A DNA stretch of 64,000 nt from assembly GCA_007258455.2 (NCBI GenBank), contig VDFB02047230.1, positions 159,348,635 through 159,412,634 on the forward strand. The letters are read 5' to 3'. The stretch is from Sequoia sempervirens (Eukaryota > Streptophyta > Pinopsida > Cupressales > Cupressaceae). How positions within the stretch are numbered: the first letter of the stretch is position 1; the number at the start of each line of letters is the position of its first letter. The notes beneath the pieces are model-generated. The model was not told where the DNA came from. It worked only from the letters and a program-made list of their open reading frames with translations, and made no database searches. Below are positions 47,401 through 61,100 of the stretch, piece after piece. Position numbers and translations under genes: made by a program.

Positions 47401-50110
47401 ACCTTTTTGTATAGCTTGATTATTGATATAGACATACACTTAGGCTAATTTTTTATAACCTCGTGTACATTGTACATTTTGATGATATACATACACTGAT
47501 TTAGATATTATACCATGACAGTTAGTTTTGATATATATATGAGATGATGCAGATTCATGATATGATGCATTCCTTATTTATTTCATGCTTATGAATGTAT
47601 GGATGCATTTGATGGATGCACTTCTTTTTTAGTATCTTTTATGAAATGTGATGGGATGAATGTTATGATATGTAGATGTTTGTACAATTGATGTGGATGC
47701 ATTTCTTTTTGTGTACTTTTCTATGCAATCTATGAGATGACGATGTATGCATATGGATATATATGAATGTTCATGATATGCATGCTTATGTAGATGTTCA
47801 TACTTATGCTATGATTATGCAACAATCTCATATGCATAGAATAACAAATCTATATTATTCATCATGACTTAAATGATAATGATGTTGTAGTGAAATATGT
47901 TTTTCATATTATGATATACATGCCAATGATTTGTGGATGTAGGATGGATCCATTGATGATGTTTTTGTTGACTATCATGATACCAAGTTAGTGTGGAAAG
48001 AAGATAGAAAAAATAAGAATGAATGTTTTGACCATTGATCTTGATGATTGATTCAAAAATTCCAACAAGTTCTTGATCCACCGAGACTTTATTAGAGATG
48101 GTGATGAGAGATGATGATCATAACGATTATTTTGCTCATATCTTGGGATTTGGATTTTTTGTCATTCCTTATTGTTTTATATAACACATAGACACAATGA
48201 ATCAAGATATTAAAAACTAGGATGGCATTGTATCTAGAGTAATGGACTTTGACTTTGTAAACAAATAGGATAGTTCTTGTTCACACCTTGACATACAGAA
48301 ACCTCGTTGGAATGTAGTTTACTAGTTTAGAATATATCAGACTAGAGCATAAGCAATAGTCAACAATCTGCTCTAAACAACCTCCCTACACACAACTAAG
48401 CAATTATGGTCCAAGATTATTTTACAAGAATACCCATAAGCACAACAAACAAAAGATAATGATCGATGTCCCATTCTTTTCTCTCTAAATCATTTAGACA
48501 TCATTGAGTGGTCCTCATAATGGCTCAATAAGATAAATCATAAGAAAATATTAAAGACAAACAATTAGTGTTATCTATATCTTTTGCCAGTTTAACTTAG
48601 CTAAGGTGATTTTTGATGCTAATGTCCATTGCAGGAAGGATGCATCCTAGGACATGTCGATCAGTTGTTTGATTGGGATGGGGTGTTTCGATAAGCCATT
48701 GATACAAACTCTATTGACTCGTTTACCTATGATCTATACTTTATATTTTTGATACTTAGGTTCTCACTTTATGACTTGTTATACTTTCTTTCTACTTGTT
48801 TTTCCAAACGTTGAAGTTGATGATTGATTTATAATGGACAAAGGTTTATTGTGGGTGAAAGCAAAATGAGATGGATGGTTTTGGGGTTTTTGGATTATTT
48901 CAATATTTTTGGTATTTTGAAAATGTTTTGAGGTTGTTTTTGGTCTTTTTGAAAGTTTATGTGAATGTTTTTTTTTTTTATTATTTGAGGTTGTTTAGGG
49001 TTTTCCAAGCTTTCAATTGTTTTTTGGATTTTCCAATGTTTAGGGTTTTTCCAAGATTTTGATTTTTTTAGGTTTTTTTGAGTTATTTGATTTTTTTTGT
49101 GTTTTTTGAGTTATTGAGCAAGAACCTAACCTAAAATACTATCCTAGGGGCCTCAAGGGTTGATCAAAGATTAGCCTTGCCTACATCATACACACAAAGA
49201 CCACGTAGTTTGACTAACGCGACTTATTAATGATGAAAGATGAATAATGGATGGATTGTCAGTTTATTATGACAAAATCCTAAAGGACTAACCTAGGGTG
49301 TCTCAAGGGAACATCAATGATGGCCTTGCCTATGTTCAAGCTCAGAGACTCATAGTTCAACAAGGTACATTTTTGGATTTTTGATGTTTGACCTTTTTAG
49401 GGATTTTGATGTGTTTTGGATTTTGACTTTACAATTTTCAATTTTTTTGGATTTTAGCTATACAGGATTTTGAATGGTTTTGGATTTTAGTTGTATAGGA
49501 TTTTGAATATTTTTGAATTTTTGATGATTTTGCAAGTGTTTTTGGATTTTTGATGAGATTTTATGAATGTTTTTGGGATTTTCAATGAGATTTCCAATAA
49601 CCTTAAGATATACAAGATCTTGATCTGATCCAAAATGAATTGCCCCTAGTGTGTTGCAATAGACTACCTCGATATAGACAGGACAAACTAACCTTTGGAA
49701 TATACCAAGTAGTACTAAAGGGAATACAATACTTCACAATATCAAGCTATGATATAGACGCGGTTGGGTGATGGAAATAAATAGGATGAATGATGCAATG
49801 AATGGATGCGATGCAAAGAATGATAGGATAAAGAGCTAAAGAATAGATGGAGGTGCTTTATTTATGCGAGGTGCCTGTTTGCCAAGTTTTCACCAAGGTA
49901 CTTGCCCAAAGTGCCACTGAAGTGATTTTCACTAGAGGACGGTTGTTTTTCTTTACTTTTTTCAATCCTTTTTCTCATTTTTTTGGAATTTTGATCTTTT
50001 TTTTTTTTTTTGTATTTTCATATTTACACCCTTCAATCCTAGTCATAAAATTTCTTAAGATGCAAGCTATTGGTCAGTTCCTGCAAGGGTTCACCTTCAA
50101 GCGTTGACAA
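47401..50110. other. Spacer between PMD ORF and integrase
   Basis: Non-coding. Contains TTTTTGGATTTTGAATGT-like tandem sequence at about 48870-49580 and the 'AAGTTTTCACCAAGGTACTT' stretch at about 49877, which recurs in the decayed relative at 23566-23765. No gene seen. Confidence 0.5.
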
Positions 50111-50119
50111 TTAATATGC

Positions 50120-51169
50120 TCCTGATCCATAGCTTGTTGTGATGACAAAGGGGCCTAACCAGTTAGCCTCAAACTTTCCTTTACTATCCTAATATGAAAG
50201 ATTTTTTCTAATTTTTCTTTAGGACAATATCCCCTACTTGGAAATACTGGCATTTGATCTTCTTGTTATATCTTTGTTTCAATCGGTTTTGGTATACTTG
50301 CAAGTGATTAAGGGCATCAAGACAATGCTCATCCAAGAATTCTAGCTCATTTAGCCAAGATACTTTGTACTCTTTATCAATGATTAAGTTTTTCAGTGAC
50401 ACTCACAGTGATGGAAGCTCGACCTCGATAGGCATGATGGCTTTTGATCCGTAGACCAAGGAGAACAGGGTTGCACCTATAGGCATGTGGATACTGGTTT
50501 AATAGGCCCAGAGGATGGGATTTAACTATAGATGCTAGTCATGACCAACTTCATTGATAGTTTTCTTTAGGATTTTCATAATGGTCTTGTTTGTAGCCTC
50601 AACTTGACCATTGTCCTGGGGGTAATACGAGCTAGGGAATCGATGTTAGATGTTGAATCTTTGAAATAGCTCTTTCACATCTTGATTCTTGAAGGGTTTT
50701 TTGTTGTTTAAGATAAGGGTTTGTGGAACACCGTAGCGACATATGAGATAATTCAAGATAAACTCAGCAATTTGCTTCCCCATTATGTAGGTCATTGGAA
50801 TGGCTTCCACATACTTTGTAAAGTACTCAGTGGTTGTTATGATAAACTTGTGGTTGTTAGATGAGGTTGGAGTAATTTTTCCTATGATGTCAAGCCCCCA
50901 TTATGAGAAAGGACAAGGTGTGACCATTGATTGTAACTCCTAAGCTAGAGCATGAATTAGATCTCCACAATGTTGACATTGGGCACACTTTTGCACATAT
51001 TGATGGGCTTCTCTTTCCATGGTCATCCAATAGGACCTCGTCCTCAACAATTTCTTAGCTAAAGTGAGACCACTAAGATGGGAACCATATATCCCATCAT
51101 GTACTTATGTTAAAGTAGTCAAGGCTTCCTCTTGGTTAATACATCACGTAGTAATGTCCCCTCAATGCT
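50120..51169 (-). pseudogene. Gypsy integrase, broken
   Basis: Integrase inserts the cDNA into the genome. Read leftwards on the minus strand: a damaged zinc-binding N-terminus near 50990, then the catalytic core with LDIIGKITPTSS (first Asp, about 50900), YGVPQTLILNNKKPF (about 50740; the second catalytic Asp of the usual SDNG is Asn here) and PQDNGQVEATNK (catalytic Glu present, about 50620). The C-terminal part (50402-50208) reads LKQRYNKKIKCQYFQVGDIVL, the usual end of Tat integrase. Internal stops (for example near 50660) disable it. No chromodomain is visible, as expected for this group. Confidence 0.85.
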
Positions 51170-51892
51170 TCAATGGTATAAGGTATCACCTAGGATCACA
51201 AATTGGGATGCCTTTTTAACAAAGGTTTTCTTAAGGTTGGAGGTGATATCAGATGGGAGGGTTCCTTTGCTAAGGTAGGTGAATATATCATGATACCACA
51301 GGGATCTAGAACCAATGATGACACATGCAAATTTAGATTCAGGGATTTTGAAAGTTGATACGAGTTGTTCTACCAAGAATTTATATTGTAGGACATTGTG
51401 TGACATGTCTAACAGTGATCCAATTGTTTCCATAACATTTGTTGCTTGATTGTTCATGCAAGGAATCTGCTCAAAAGTTATATCAATGAAAAGGTCTTTG
51501 AGATTTTCTACCATCTTCTTATAAGGAGTAAAATTTTCATCCTTGGTTTGGTAGTCATCATTGAATAGGTTGATAACCAACTGTGAGTGTCCATAGACTT
51601 TCATCTCTTGTATCTGCCATTGAACAGCTATCCTTAGACCTGTGATTAGGGCTTCGTACCCAACAATGTTGTTAGTGCATAGGAACGATAACATGTATGA
51701 CTTCAAAATGCAATCACCTTGAGGGGTGATAAAAAGAATACCCACCCCTGATCCATGTTGGGTGAACGATCCATCAAAGTACATTTTCCATTGATATGTT
51801 AGATTGACAAGGAACATTGATTCATCAGGGAATTTATATATCAATGGATTCTCTACATTGATAGGTGCTTCTGCTAGTTGGTATGCAATCAC
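51170..51892 (-). pseudogene. Second (archaeal-type) RNase H domain
   Basis: A 240-codon open segment. Residues 37-42 read MYFDGS (first catalytic Asp at 40), residue 80 is the catalytic Glu in GYEALITGL, while the third Asp is replaced by His in VYGHSQLVI (residue 102) and the fourth (usually NNQADALA) is lost in NNQATNVM. An extra RNase H between the first one and integrase is diagnostic of Tat/Ogre elements, where it is thought to help remove the RNA strand during cDNA synthesis. Longest open segment of the element, yet missing two of four metal-binding residues, so inactive. Confidence 0.88.
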
Positions 51893-52330
51893 TTTCCTTT
51901 GATTGCCTTACACTCCGCATACTCTATGTTAAATTCAATCAATATCATCACCCATTTTCCCATTCGCCTAGTGAGATTTACTTTGGATAACAGGTATTTC
52001 AATGGGTCGATCTTCACAATAAGCTTGATTTGGTGCAAGAACATGTAGTGTTTAAGATTTTTTGAAGCAAAAACTACTGCTAAGCATGCTTTCTCAATGG
52101 ATGAATAGTTCCTTTCATAGCCTACCAAGGTCCTGTTGATGAAGTAAATGGCTCTTTCCTTTTCGTTTTCATCATGTTGTGCTAGAAGAGCACCTAGTGC
52201 TACTGATGTTGTTGAGATATATAGGAGATTCAATGGTTTGTTTGGTATTGATGGCATGAGCACTGGAGGTGTCAATAGGTAGTCCTTGATTTTCTAGAAA
52301 GTTTTATCACACTTCTCATCCCACTTGTAA
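51889..52330 (-). pseudogene. Gypsy RNase H (first domain)
   Basis: Follows RT. The open part (52275-51889, 128 codons) has LYISTTSVALGALLAQ, AIYFINRTLVGYERNYSSIE with the catalytic Glu, FASKNLKHYM, and KIDPLKYLLSK with the following Asp, all typical of Ty3/Gypsy RNase H. It overlaps the start of the second RNase H by four bases, in another frame. A stop separates it from RT. Confidence 0.87.
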
Positions 52331-52439
52331 GTTATTCCTTTATGGAGAAGATGTCAGAAAGGGTGAATTTTATCTGATAATTATGATATGAACATTAGAA
52401 TGGACTGCAACCTTCCTTGTAACCCTCTCATCTACTTTA

Positions 52440-53212
52440 ATGTTTGTGGTGGTTCCATGTCTAGGATAGCTTTCAATTTTTTTGGGTCAATTTCTATCCC
52501 TCTTTGTCACACAATGTAGCCAAGAAGCTTTCCTAATGTAACCCCAAAGACACTTTTTTGGATTCAATCGTACCTTGTACTCTTCAAGTCTATCGAAGAT
52601 GGGTTCTAAGACTTCTATGTGCTCACTCCTTCTCCTTGATTTTTCCAAAATATCATCCACATAATATTTGACTATTTTGTGGATCATGTCATGAAATATG
52701 AGGTTCATTTCTCTTTGATAGGTTGCTCCTATGTTCTTCAACCCAAATGCCATCACATTCTAATAGTATGTTCCCCATGGACAAGTGAATGCAATTTTGT
52801 GTTGATCCTCCTTGGCGATCATGATTTGATTGTAGCTTGAAAAAACATCCATGAGTGGTAGTATTTCATGCCCTTTTGTTAAATTCACGATGAGGTTGAT
52901 GTTAGGAATGGGGAAATCATCCTTCAAGCATGCCTTGTTTAAGTCTCTAAAATTCATGCATATTTTGATGCCCCCAGTGGGTTTGGAGACTGGTACCAGG
53001 TTTGAAACCCACTTAAGATAATCTATTGGTCAGATGAATCCAATGTCAAGACGCTTTTGTAACTCAAGTTTCACTAAGAGTGTTATTTGAAGGTGCATCT
53101 TCCTTAATTTCTACTTCATTGGCTTAACTTTAGGATATACTGCTAAGTGATGCACAACCACTTTTGGATCAAGCCCTAGAATATCTATGTATGACCATGC
53201 AAATTTGGTTCT
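52440..53212 (-). pseudogene. Gypsy reverse transcriptase, broken
   Basis: Copies element RNA into DNA. Minus-strand landmarks in order: SNLVPVSKPTGGIKICMNFR near 53010-52950, the first catalytic Asp in LMDVFSSYNQ (residue 37 of the open piece from 52957), FTCPWGTYY, then after a stop MAFGLKNIGATYQREMN (52753) and the catalytic YVDD box (52660-52649), followed by SRRRSEHIEVL and LNPKKCLWG. Stops between the pieces (near 52760, 52484) make it non-functional. Catalytic residues are still present. The FGLKN and YVDD variants fit Tat-lineage RT. Confidence 0.9.
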
Positions 53213-53953
53213 TCACTCTTTCAAGAATGATGCTAGGTTCTTATATTCTTCATCCAACAAGGATTCAGCATAGAAAGTGATCTTGGGTGCTTCTTTTGTT
53301 CCCACATTGACTAGAGTGGCTTTTCTGCCAATACTGTTGACTTTTCTAGATGCATTGTGCACTAAGGGGAGATTGAATCCCTCATCATTGCGTGCATCAA
53401 AGAGGTTTCCACCTTTGGATGTGTCCTTTATTTTTACTATTTTAGAATTAGAAAGTGTCACAATGTGGTTTTCACTTATAGATTTGTATGTTAGTTGTGT
53501 ATTTCCCATTTTGCAATTGAAGGACTCAATCGTCTCCCCGTAGTACACCCCTATGCCTAGCTCTATATCAAAACTAGCTTTGTGATATTCCCATGGCAAG
53601 TTGTCATGGAGTCGCATGAATTTTGAGATTTCTTTATCATTTTCAAATAAATCTAGAATCGATGGTCTTTGTTGGTCTAATTCAATGAGTTGTGGGTATA
53701 CTAAGCGTATTTCAATCAGTTGATTGCTTGGGGTGAAGGATGTTGTGGATATCATGAAGAAAGAGTTATTCTAAAATAGGTCAGCAACATCAAGGGGGAA
53801 GTCATCTAAGGTCGTATCATGGGATGTTGGTAACCAAGAGGAAGCCTCAGCCCATTTAGCAGAAGCACCTTTTCCAGTAAGGGTTACCTTTCTAGTAGTA
53901 CATCCTAAGCCTAGATTCTTTGAATGTCTCTCAGGAATGATGGGTTCTAGCAA
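53213..53953 (-). pseudogene. Protease-RT linker of the Gypsy polyprotein
   Basis: A 180-codon open piece (53755-53213) plus a shorter one upstream (53953-53771). Contains LGIGVYYGETIESFNCKMGN and DARNDEGFNLP. In Tat/Ogre elements a long poorly conserved linker lies between protease and RT; position and size fit that. No catalytic motif recognised. Confidence 0.6.
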
Positions 53954-54270
53954 ATTATTGTCATTTTATCCTAGTTTCTCATTCTTACTATATCACCAAC
54001 TCTTCATTAGTTGCAAGCCTTTGTTGTCATCTTCCATGGGAAGAATAGGGCCATGTCATTCATCTTGATAGAGCAACTTAGAGACATCTTCCTCATTAAC
54101 ATCTTCTTTGTTCAAATCCCCCCACTCAGTGAAGGTGGTAGCTACCATTTTGATTGTTTCGGCCTCTTTGTTACTAGATGTGGGTTACCTATGAGTTTTG
54201 GGAGAAAGAGGTAGCTCTCCCAACACAAAAGTGTCCATTAGTTTATAGTTTCCACAACCATCAACCTGGA

Positions 54271-54819
54271 TCACTGATTTGATATTGGGAATGTTCTACA
54301 CAATGGGTGTTTTGCTTCTAAGGTAGATGCAAGGGATGATGGGTGAACAAATGAGGAGGATGGCATAGGCCCTTCATCATTTTTATGGATTTGGGGTATC
54401 TTGTAAAACTTGGCCTCAAGGTTCTTGCAGTAGTAAAAAGGCTTAGGATCTCCATGGACGGTGACTTCTTTGCCTTCAAAAGGAAACTTTACACATTGAT
54501 GATAGGTTGAAGCTATAGCTTTTAGGGCATAGATACATGGTTGACCAAGCAAGATGTTGTAGGGAAGATCAAGATCTAACACTTGACATGTATTCTTTGC
54601 AATGATGGGTCTCACTTGGATGGGTAGTGCGATGTTGCCTTGTGATACCCACTCTTGATCATCATATGCTATGATGGTGGTACTCTTTATTTTCTCAATA
54701 GTATACTCTAAATAGCCCAGGTTCTTGATCAATTGATGGGTGCAAATTTTTATACCAACACCTCCATCTACTAAGACTCTTTCAACCTTGTTCTTATGAA
54801 TAATGACCTCAAGGTGCAA
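54271..54819 (-). pseudogene. Gypsy aspartic protease
   Basis: A 182-codon open segment. Residues 12-24 read VERVLVDGGVGIK, the retropepsin active-site region with D18-G-G in place of the usual DTG/DSG, as seen in Tat-group proteases. Later come LDLPYNILLGQPCIYALKAI, the conserved C-terminal 'ILGR/ILGQ' part of the fold, and KFPFEGKEVTVHGDPKPF, typical of Tat polyproteins after the protease. It would cut the gag-pol chain. Open over its whole length, but separated from gag and RT by stops. Confidence 0.85.
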
Positions 54820-54855
54820 AGCATGGTTATGAGATGGTTGTGATGGTAGGTCTTG

Positions 54856-55910
54856 TTATGAGAAGGTGAGAAGATAATTAATGATATTTCCTACCATAGC
54901 TTCAAACTGTTCTATATCAATATCCTCAAGGATGGATGATGAAGATAAAGCCTCCTCTAAGAAAGAGTTGATATAGTTCCAAGATTGATATCTACATGGG
55001 GGTCTCCTTAAGTTGATATAGGAGATTGTACTTGTTGAGATTTGATGTTGGAAAAGTAGGTTGTGCCCTAGATTGATATGGGACTCCTTGGATGGTGAAT
55101 TTTCCATGTCATGTGGTGACTCCACACTCCACACTAGGCCCTTTGATGGTAACAACGGTGATGACAGTATCATAGGAAGCGACTACATTGGAGTAGGTAT
55201 GTTGCACATATGTGTATCCTTAGTTTTTCTAGTGTTGTTTCCTTTGCTTTGATCTGGCATAGGGTTCTTATATATCTTAAGATACTGGTTGTCAGTTGGT
55301 ACCTCAATAGATATGGCTTCGCTGTCTATGAGATCTTAGATAATATTTTTGAGCCTCACGCAGTTAATTGTTTTGTGTCCTTTATTTTTTGTGAAAGTAA
55401 CAAAGATCTTTTTTATTATACCAAGGTGTTTTATCCTATGGTTCTTGGTAGTTTTCAAAGTTGGGAAGCATTATCAGGTTTGAATCTACCAATTTCTTCA
55501 TGATGGTTTCAATAGGTTCTAACAACTGTGTGTACTTGCATTTCAGATAGTTGTTCTTGTTGGAGGTTTGTCGTTGTTGTATTTCAGTGTTATTGATCTG
55601 ATTGTTTAGAGGTGGTGTTTTTTGTTGCACAATTGGTTGAACATTAGCTATTTGATTAGTGTTTGGCCTAGGAGCACTTAGAACCACCTTAACATCTACC
55701 ACATCATCATTTGTAATGTTCTTATTCTTAACCTAGATACGAGGTTTGTCGTTTCAACTAGTTGATGGGTGATTCTTTGTAAGCTTGAGTATTTCCCTAT
55801 GAGATTAGAGATCTCTTGATGTTAAGGGCTCTAGGGACAAGATCCTCATAAGAGGTAATGCACTGCATTTTCAAGTGGAAGGATAGATTTGGATCTAGAT
55901 TTGCTATGAT
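54856..55910 (-). pseudogene. Gag-protease junction region of the Gypsy element
   Basis: Short open pieces on the minus strand (55702-55436 and 55173-54856): a Gln/Asn/Pro-rich segment including QPIVQQKTPPLNNQ, then Ser/Leu-rich sequence ending in an acidic EDIDIEQFEAM stretch. This corresponds to the variable zone between gag and protease. No zinc knuckle is recognisable. Confidence 0.5.
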
Positions 55911-58181
55911 GATCTCCACTTGTTATTCATCGAGAATTGGCCACTTGCTCTTGCTAGCTCTTTGTCTCCACCATTGCAAGAAATTGGAAAAATATTCTCC
56001 TTTGTTTTGTTTGAGAGTATACAACTCTTCCAAGCTTACATCCATGTCAAGGTTAAAGGAGAAGAGATCTATGAATTTATCAGTGATTTCTTGAAAAGTT
56101 TTGATACCAAGAGGTAGTTGAGAAAACCAATCCATGACGAGACCTATTAAACTTCAGGGCAAGAGGCACATTAAATAAGAATCACTGTAGGCAACCTCCA
56201 TACACATGATGTTAAAATATTTGGCATGGACCATAGGACTTCCTCTCCCTTTGTATTTGTCAAATTTAGGGATTTCAAAGTCAGGAGGGAATAGTACCAT
56301 CGTGATGTTTTGATCAAATGGATATGGACATAAGTTCTATGTATGGGGCTTCTTCATCTTGCCCATTCGGAGATCCTGCATTTCTTGTGATAATGCCTTG
56401 AGTTGCAATGCTATATCATCTTGCGGGTTTGGTGGAGGAACATACATTGCATATTGTGGGATGGTGGATGGGTTGTATGTGAGATTCTGATATGATAAGG
56501 TGTTGTATGGTGTGTATGGTGGTGTGGGATTTTATAAAGGTGATTGTGGTGTTGATGCATATGTTCCTAATGTGTTTGGGTTGACAATGTTCTGTTGAGG
56601 ATTATAGTAGGAACTTTTGTTGTTGTTTTTGTTGGGCATATTGTTGAGCTAGTAACGCTTGTTATTATTGTTGAGCCACAAGGGCTACTTGTTGGGCTTC
56701 TTGTTGTTGTTGTGTCACTAGGGCTTATTTTTGTTGTTGTGTTGCTAAGGCTACTTTATGGGCTTCTTGTTGTTGTTGTGTCACTAGGGCTTATTTTTGT
56801 TGTTGTGTTGCTAAGGCTACTTTATGGGCTTGATGTTGTTACTATGCTAAGGTTGTTTGTTATGCTACTAAGGTTGCTTCTTGTTGTTGCTAGAGTTGTT
56901 TGTTATTGTTGATGATGTTGTTGTGCTGCTAGGGTTGTTGTTGTTGTTATTGTTGTGCTACTAGGGTTGCTTGTTGTTGTTGTTGCTATTGTTTTCCTAC
57001 TAGGGTTGCTTGTTGTTGTTGTTCCTATTGGACAACTTTTTGATAAGCCTATTGTGCTTGTTGTAAAGCTAAGGCATGTGCTTGCAATGTAGGATCAATT
57101 AGTTATCGGGACATCTATGATGGGTTTTGGGTGTTGATGTTTTGCATGGATTGTGAGTTGTTGATGAGATGTTGGGGGTTCCCTTGGTTTAACATTCCTT
57201 ATAAGATGGTGGATTGAGATTGAGGAATGTAAGTTTGAGGCCCATTTTTTTTTGCATGGTGGGAGGAATCGTGGGAAAAGATGATGATGGTGCCATTAGA
57301 TATTGCGATGGTAATGATACATTAGGACCTTGAGTCCATTGATTGAAAAGGTTCCCTTGACTGATGTCTAGGGGATTTCCTTGTGTTAGAGATGTGGTCA
57401 AGGTATTACCTAGATTGATGGGGTTCATGACCAAGGGATTGTTTTGATTTGGGTTGATGATGGAGGGGATGGGTGTGTATTGTGAAACCAATGGTGCAGA
57501 TGAGCCAACTGGGGGATTGGATAGAGATGCCCCTATTTGCATTAAGGGTTGACCTTTCATTAGGGTGTTGGCATGCCCTTATTGGTCAATTAGAGACACT
57601 TTTCCTATACTTCCTTGCATGATGTTGGACACATTTGTGGTATCTGTGGGGATGGATGAAGATGGGTGACCTTAATATGTTGACACTGTCATGGATTCAT
57701 GAAGTGTAAGTGGTTTATTTTGATGTGAGGGATGTTTTGGAATGAGAGGAGCACCAAAGGTAGGTGTCCAAGTGGTAGTTTGATGGGGATTGGTATTTAG
57801 GGTACCCACAAGTGTGTTGCTTTCAAATGGAAGAGTATGTCCAAAGTCTTGAGCAAGACTAGTTGCAAGACTAGGAATGGGTGTTTGATTTAGCCCTAGC
57901 GATAGGGTTGTTAAGCCTTGCATCAAAGGTTACACAATAAGATATGGGGAAATTGGAGCTACATTTTCTAAGGCTTGATGTTCCATGATTTCCTCTGTAG
58001 TAAGTTCAAATGGGTTGTTCGTAATGTCTTTTATCTCATATGGCCCTGATGGAGACAAGGATTGTTGCGATGGGGTAACTTGACTTCTTGGATCAAATTC
58101 TTGAGGATTTGGATCACTTGAGGTAAATGTGACTTTGGTTTTCTCCATGATTCTCTTGTGTTGTGACCTTGTCTTTACCAT
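55911..58181 (-). pseudogene. Gypsy gag of the Tat/Ogre element, broken
   Basis: Starts at an ATG at 58181 (MVKTRSQHKR...), a usual Tat gag N-terminus. It runs through Pro/Ser/Asn/Gln-rich sequence (58181-57189), then a Gln/Asn codon-repeat region (57110-56600, CAA repeats, with a 63-bp tandem duplication at about 56700-56831). The capsid core follows at about 56290-55923: FEIPKFDKYKGRGSPMVHAK and, in the open piece from 56135, WFSQLPLGIKTFQEITDKF and FLQWWRQRASK, the Retrotrans_gag signature. Gag builds the particle and packages RNA. Stops are most frequent in the Gln-rich part. Confidence 0.87.
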
Positions 58182-61100
58182 AAATTTTGGGTCACCTATG
58201 GGAGAGTTGTGTTGAGATTTGCAATTTTTGAACTATGTAGTTGACTCAAATATAGGTAAAAGGGATGATCTAATTATTTTTGGAGCAATGATGATAATGG
58301 GAGATGAAAGGATGAATGATGTGGGAAGTAATCTTTGCAAACATTTTGGGGTAACACTTTTTACTTAAGTTTGATTGTTTTGATGTTTGGATAAAGGATG
58401 TTCACGAACTTGTGAATTTTGAGGGTAGACTTGTGACCTTCAAGATAAACTAATTCAAGGATGATAACCAACTTAACCAAATGCATGAAAAATGATTCAT
58501 TTCACGTACAAAAGTAGCTAAGTTAGAGGTTGGGTTGATATATGTTTAAGTCAAAAAGTGTTGGTGTGTTCAAAATTTTTGCAAAGTTTGGTGAAGTGAA
58601 GTTTGCATTTTGATAGAGGGGTGGATTAAATGTTTGACCCAATATTAACCTAGAGTGAACCTTTGTTTGATAATACCAAGGTGGTGAGAAATATGCTAGA
58701 CCTCTAAAGTTTTAAAATCCTATGATCAAGGAGAAGTTCTTGTGAAATATGTAGATCTAGTTCATTCAAGAAATAGCGTAGAAAGCACCTCCTTTGTGAT
58801 TTATCTCAGTTGCGATACTGTCTTAGGATACGTCTTCTAATGTACTTTGAACTATGATGTCTAAGTTTGAAATACCAACATGTATACTTTATTTTGGGGC
58901 TTTTGATTTTGTGTGAGATCATTTAAGACAAGCCTAAGATTGTGAAAAAGACCAATGTTTGACTTAAATGAGAGGTTCGTATTGAGTATACATGTCTGGA
59001 TTATTTAGTGGAATATGTCTATAAAACCTCCTTACCAACATGTTCCTATTGTGGTACTATCTTAGGGTACGTCTTCTCATGTACTTTGAACTATGATGTC
59101 TAAGTTTGAAATAGTGGCGTGTAGACCTTCTCTTGGGGATTTTGATTTTGCGCGAGATCATTTAGAGAATTCTAAGTTTATGGAAAAGAGGATATTTTAT
59201 TGCCATGTGGGTGGGGGTAATATGGGCCTTCCAACCACAATATCAGCTTGTTCCTCTTCTTCATCTATGATGTATGTTGTGTTTCTCCACTAGGTTGGTG
59301 CGTCCTTTGTTTCAAAAGTGAAGCTTCTCAAACTACTAATTTTATTAGTTTGTTCTCCCTCAATTAATTCAAAGTTTGGTTGAATGATAGTGGGCATAAG
59401 GTTGGGTTGTTCAATCAAAGCAATTGGATGCCAAATGGTCATGTGAAGTTCAATTTTTCAAGTTATCTTGCTTAAATGAGTTTCTTTTTACCAAAAAACA
59501 CTTGTCTTTATTAAGTTCAAACTAAATGTCTATGTCAAAAACATCATCAATTTAACAAAGTCCATTTCGTGAAAAAGGATGAAGTTAAGGGTATAGTTAC
59601 CTAGGTTAACTTTGGGAAATATGGATTGAGATGTAAACCAAAGTATTTAGAAGTTTCTAAGAATAAATCCTTAGGACAAGCATCAATATCAAGGTTTTTT
59701 CAAAGGGTATCCATACTTAGATCAAAGGGTTTGAAATTTTGAAAAGACTTGTTAATGTTTGTTTGCAATTGTTTTGGAACCAAGCAAGTGTTAAACCGAC
59801 TCACAAGCATGAACAATCCTAGATAGGTGTATATTTCTTAGTAGTCTTACCATCATCAGAAAAGATGATTAATCTGTGAAGATGGAGTAGATAAATAGGC
59901 TATGTCAAGGAAATGTAACGTCTTGACATGCCAAGCAAAGAGTCCCTTCCCCATTTTCTTTATGCCTCAATAAAAAATCATACATGGTAAGTAACTTATG
60001 GGTACGTTGCTACTCCCATGCACTACTTTGAAATACACTTCAGGGGAAATGGCAAGCCACTAATAACAAGGTTCATAATTTATACTTTTGGGATAAACCA
60101 GTGCTATACATGTGGTGAATTCACTCAATAAAGAGGAATCCCATCCCTTAGAAACATCTAATGGTTTTGATGTATCATAAGGATACTAGAGGAGATGATC
60201 ATAGGTATAGTGTAACTACAGTAGTTGGTCAATGACTTTCGTCATGTCAAGTATTTATATCGTGGACCTAAATGAAAGCACCGCTTGGTTCATTCCCTCT
60301 CACAAGTTGGGAGGCATACCCTCTAAAGGTAACATATGTTTGAAGCGTAAAATGCTTTTTGTTACCCAAGATTGCCAATAGGCACAAGGGGAGAGGATAA
60401 GCGCTTCCAAGCAGAAAAAGTAGACTTGTGTGTTTCTCTTCACCCAAGATCACACAAAGCACAAGGGGATTGGATATGCACAACAAGAATATGTAAAAAA
60501 ATCAAACACATGTTCATTTTAATCCATTATAGCAAAATGAGTTCATTTTAAACACCAATTTGAAGTGTGAAAGTTGTATTGCTCAATTTTAATCCATCAA
60601 GCAAAATGATGTGAGGGTTCAATGTTAACCAATTTGAATGTTCATTTTAAAGCCCAAAATAAATCGATTTTGGTCCTAAAATGTGAAGAAAAAGCATCAT
60701 AAGTGGGTTATAATTGCCCCATAAGCATCAAAACACTTGTTACAATTATAATTCAAATCATAGTGGTATGCTTCTTCACTTCAAGTTGCATTGTCCAAAC
60801 CTATAAAACCCAGTTAGCCTAAAAAAGAGAGAAGTCAGTGATGTGTTGAAAAGTAGATAAAACCAAAAATTTAAAGCACGTGCTAAGAATCACTCATTGT
60901 TTTTGCTTACTAGTAAAAAGCATTGCTATTCATGATAGTGTTGCCATAAGTCAAATGAGCACCACTCTAGTGAAAAATAACATTGCTCTAAAGTAAACAA
61001 AGATGACAATAGTGTCACTATTTGGTGGCATCATCATTTTTAAATCTTTGATACTTCTAAAAAGTATTAGTGTCACTGTTTTTTTAATCAATGTCAGCGT

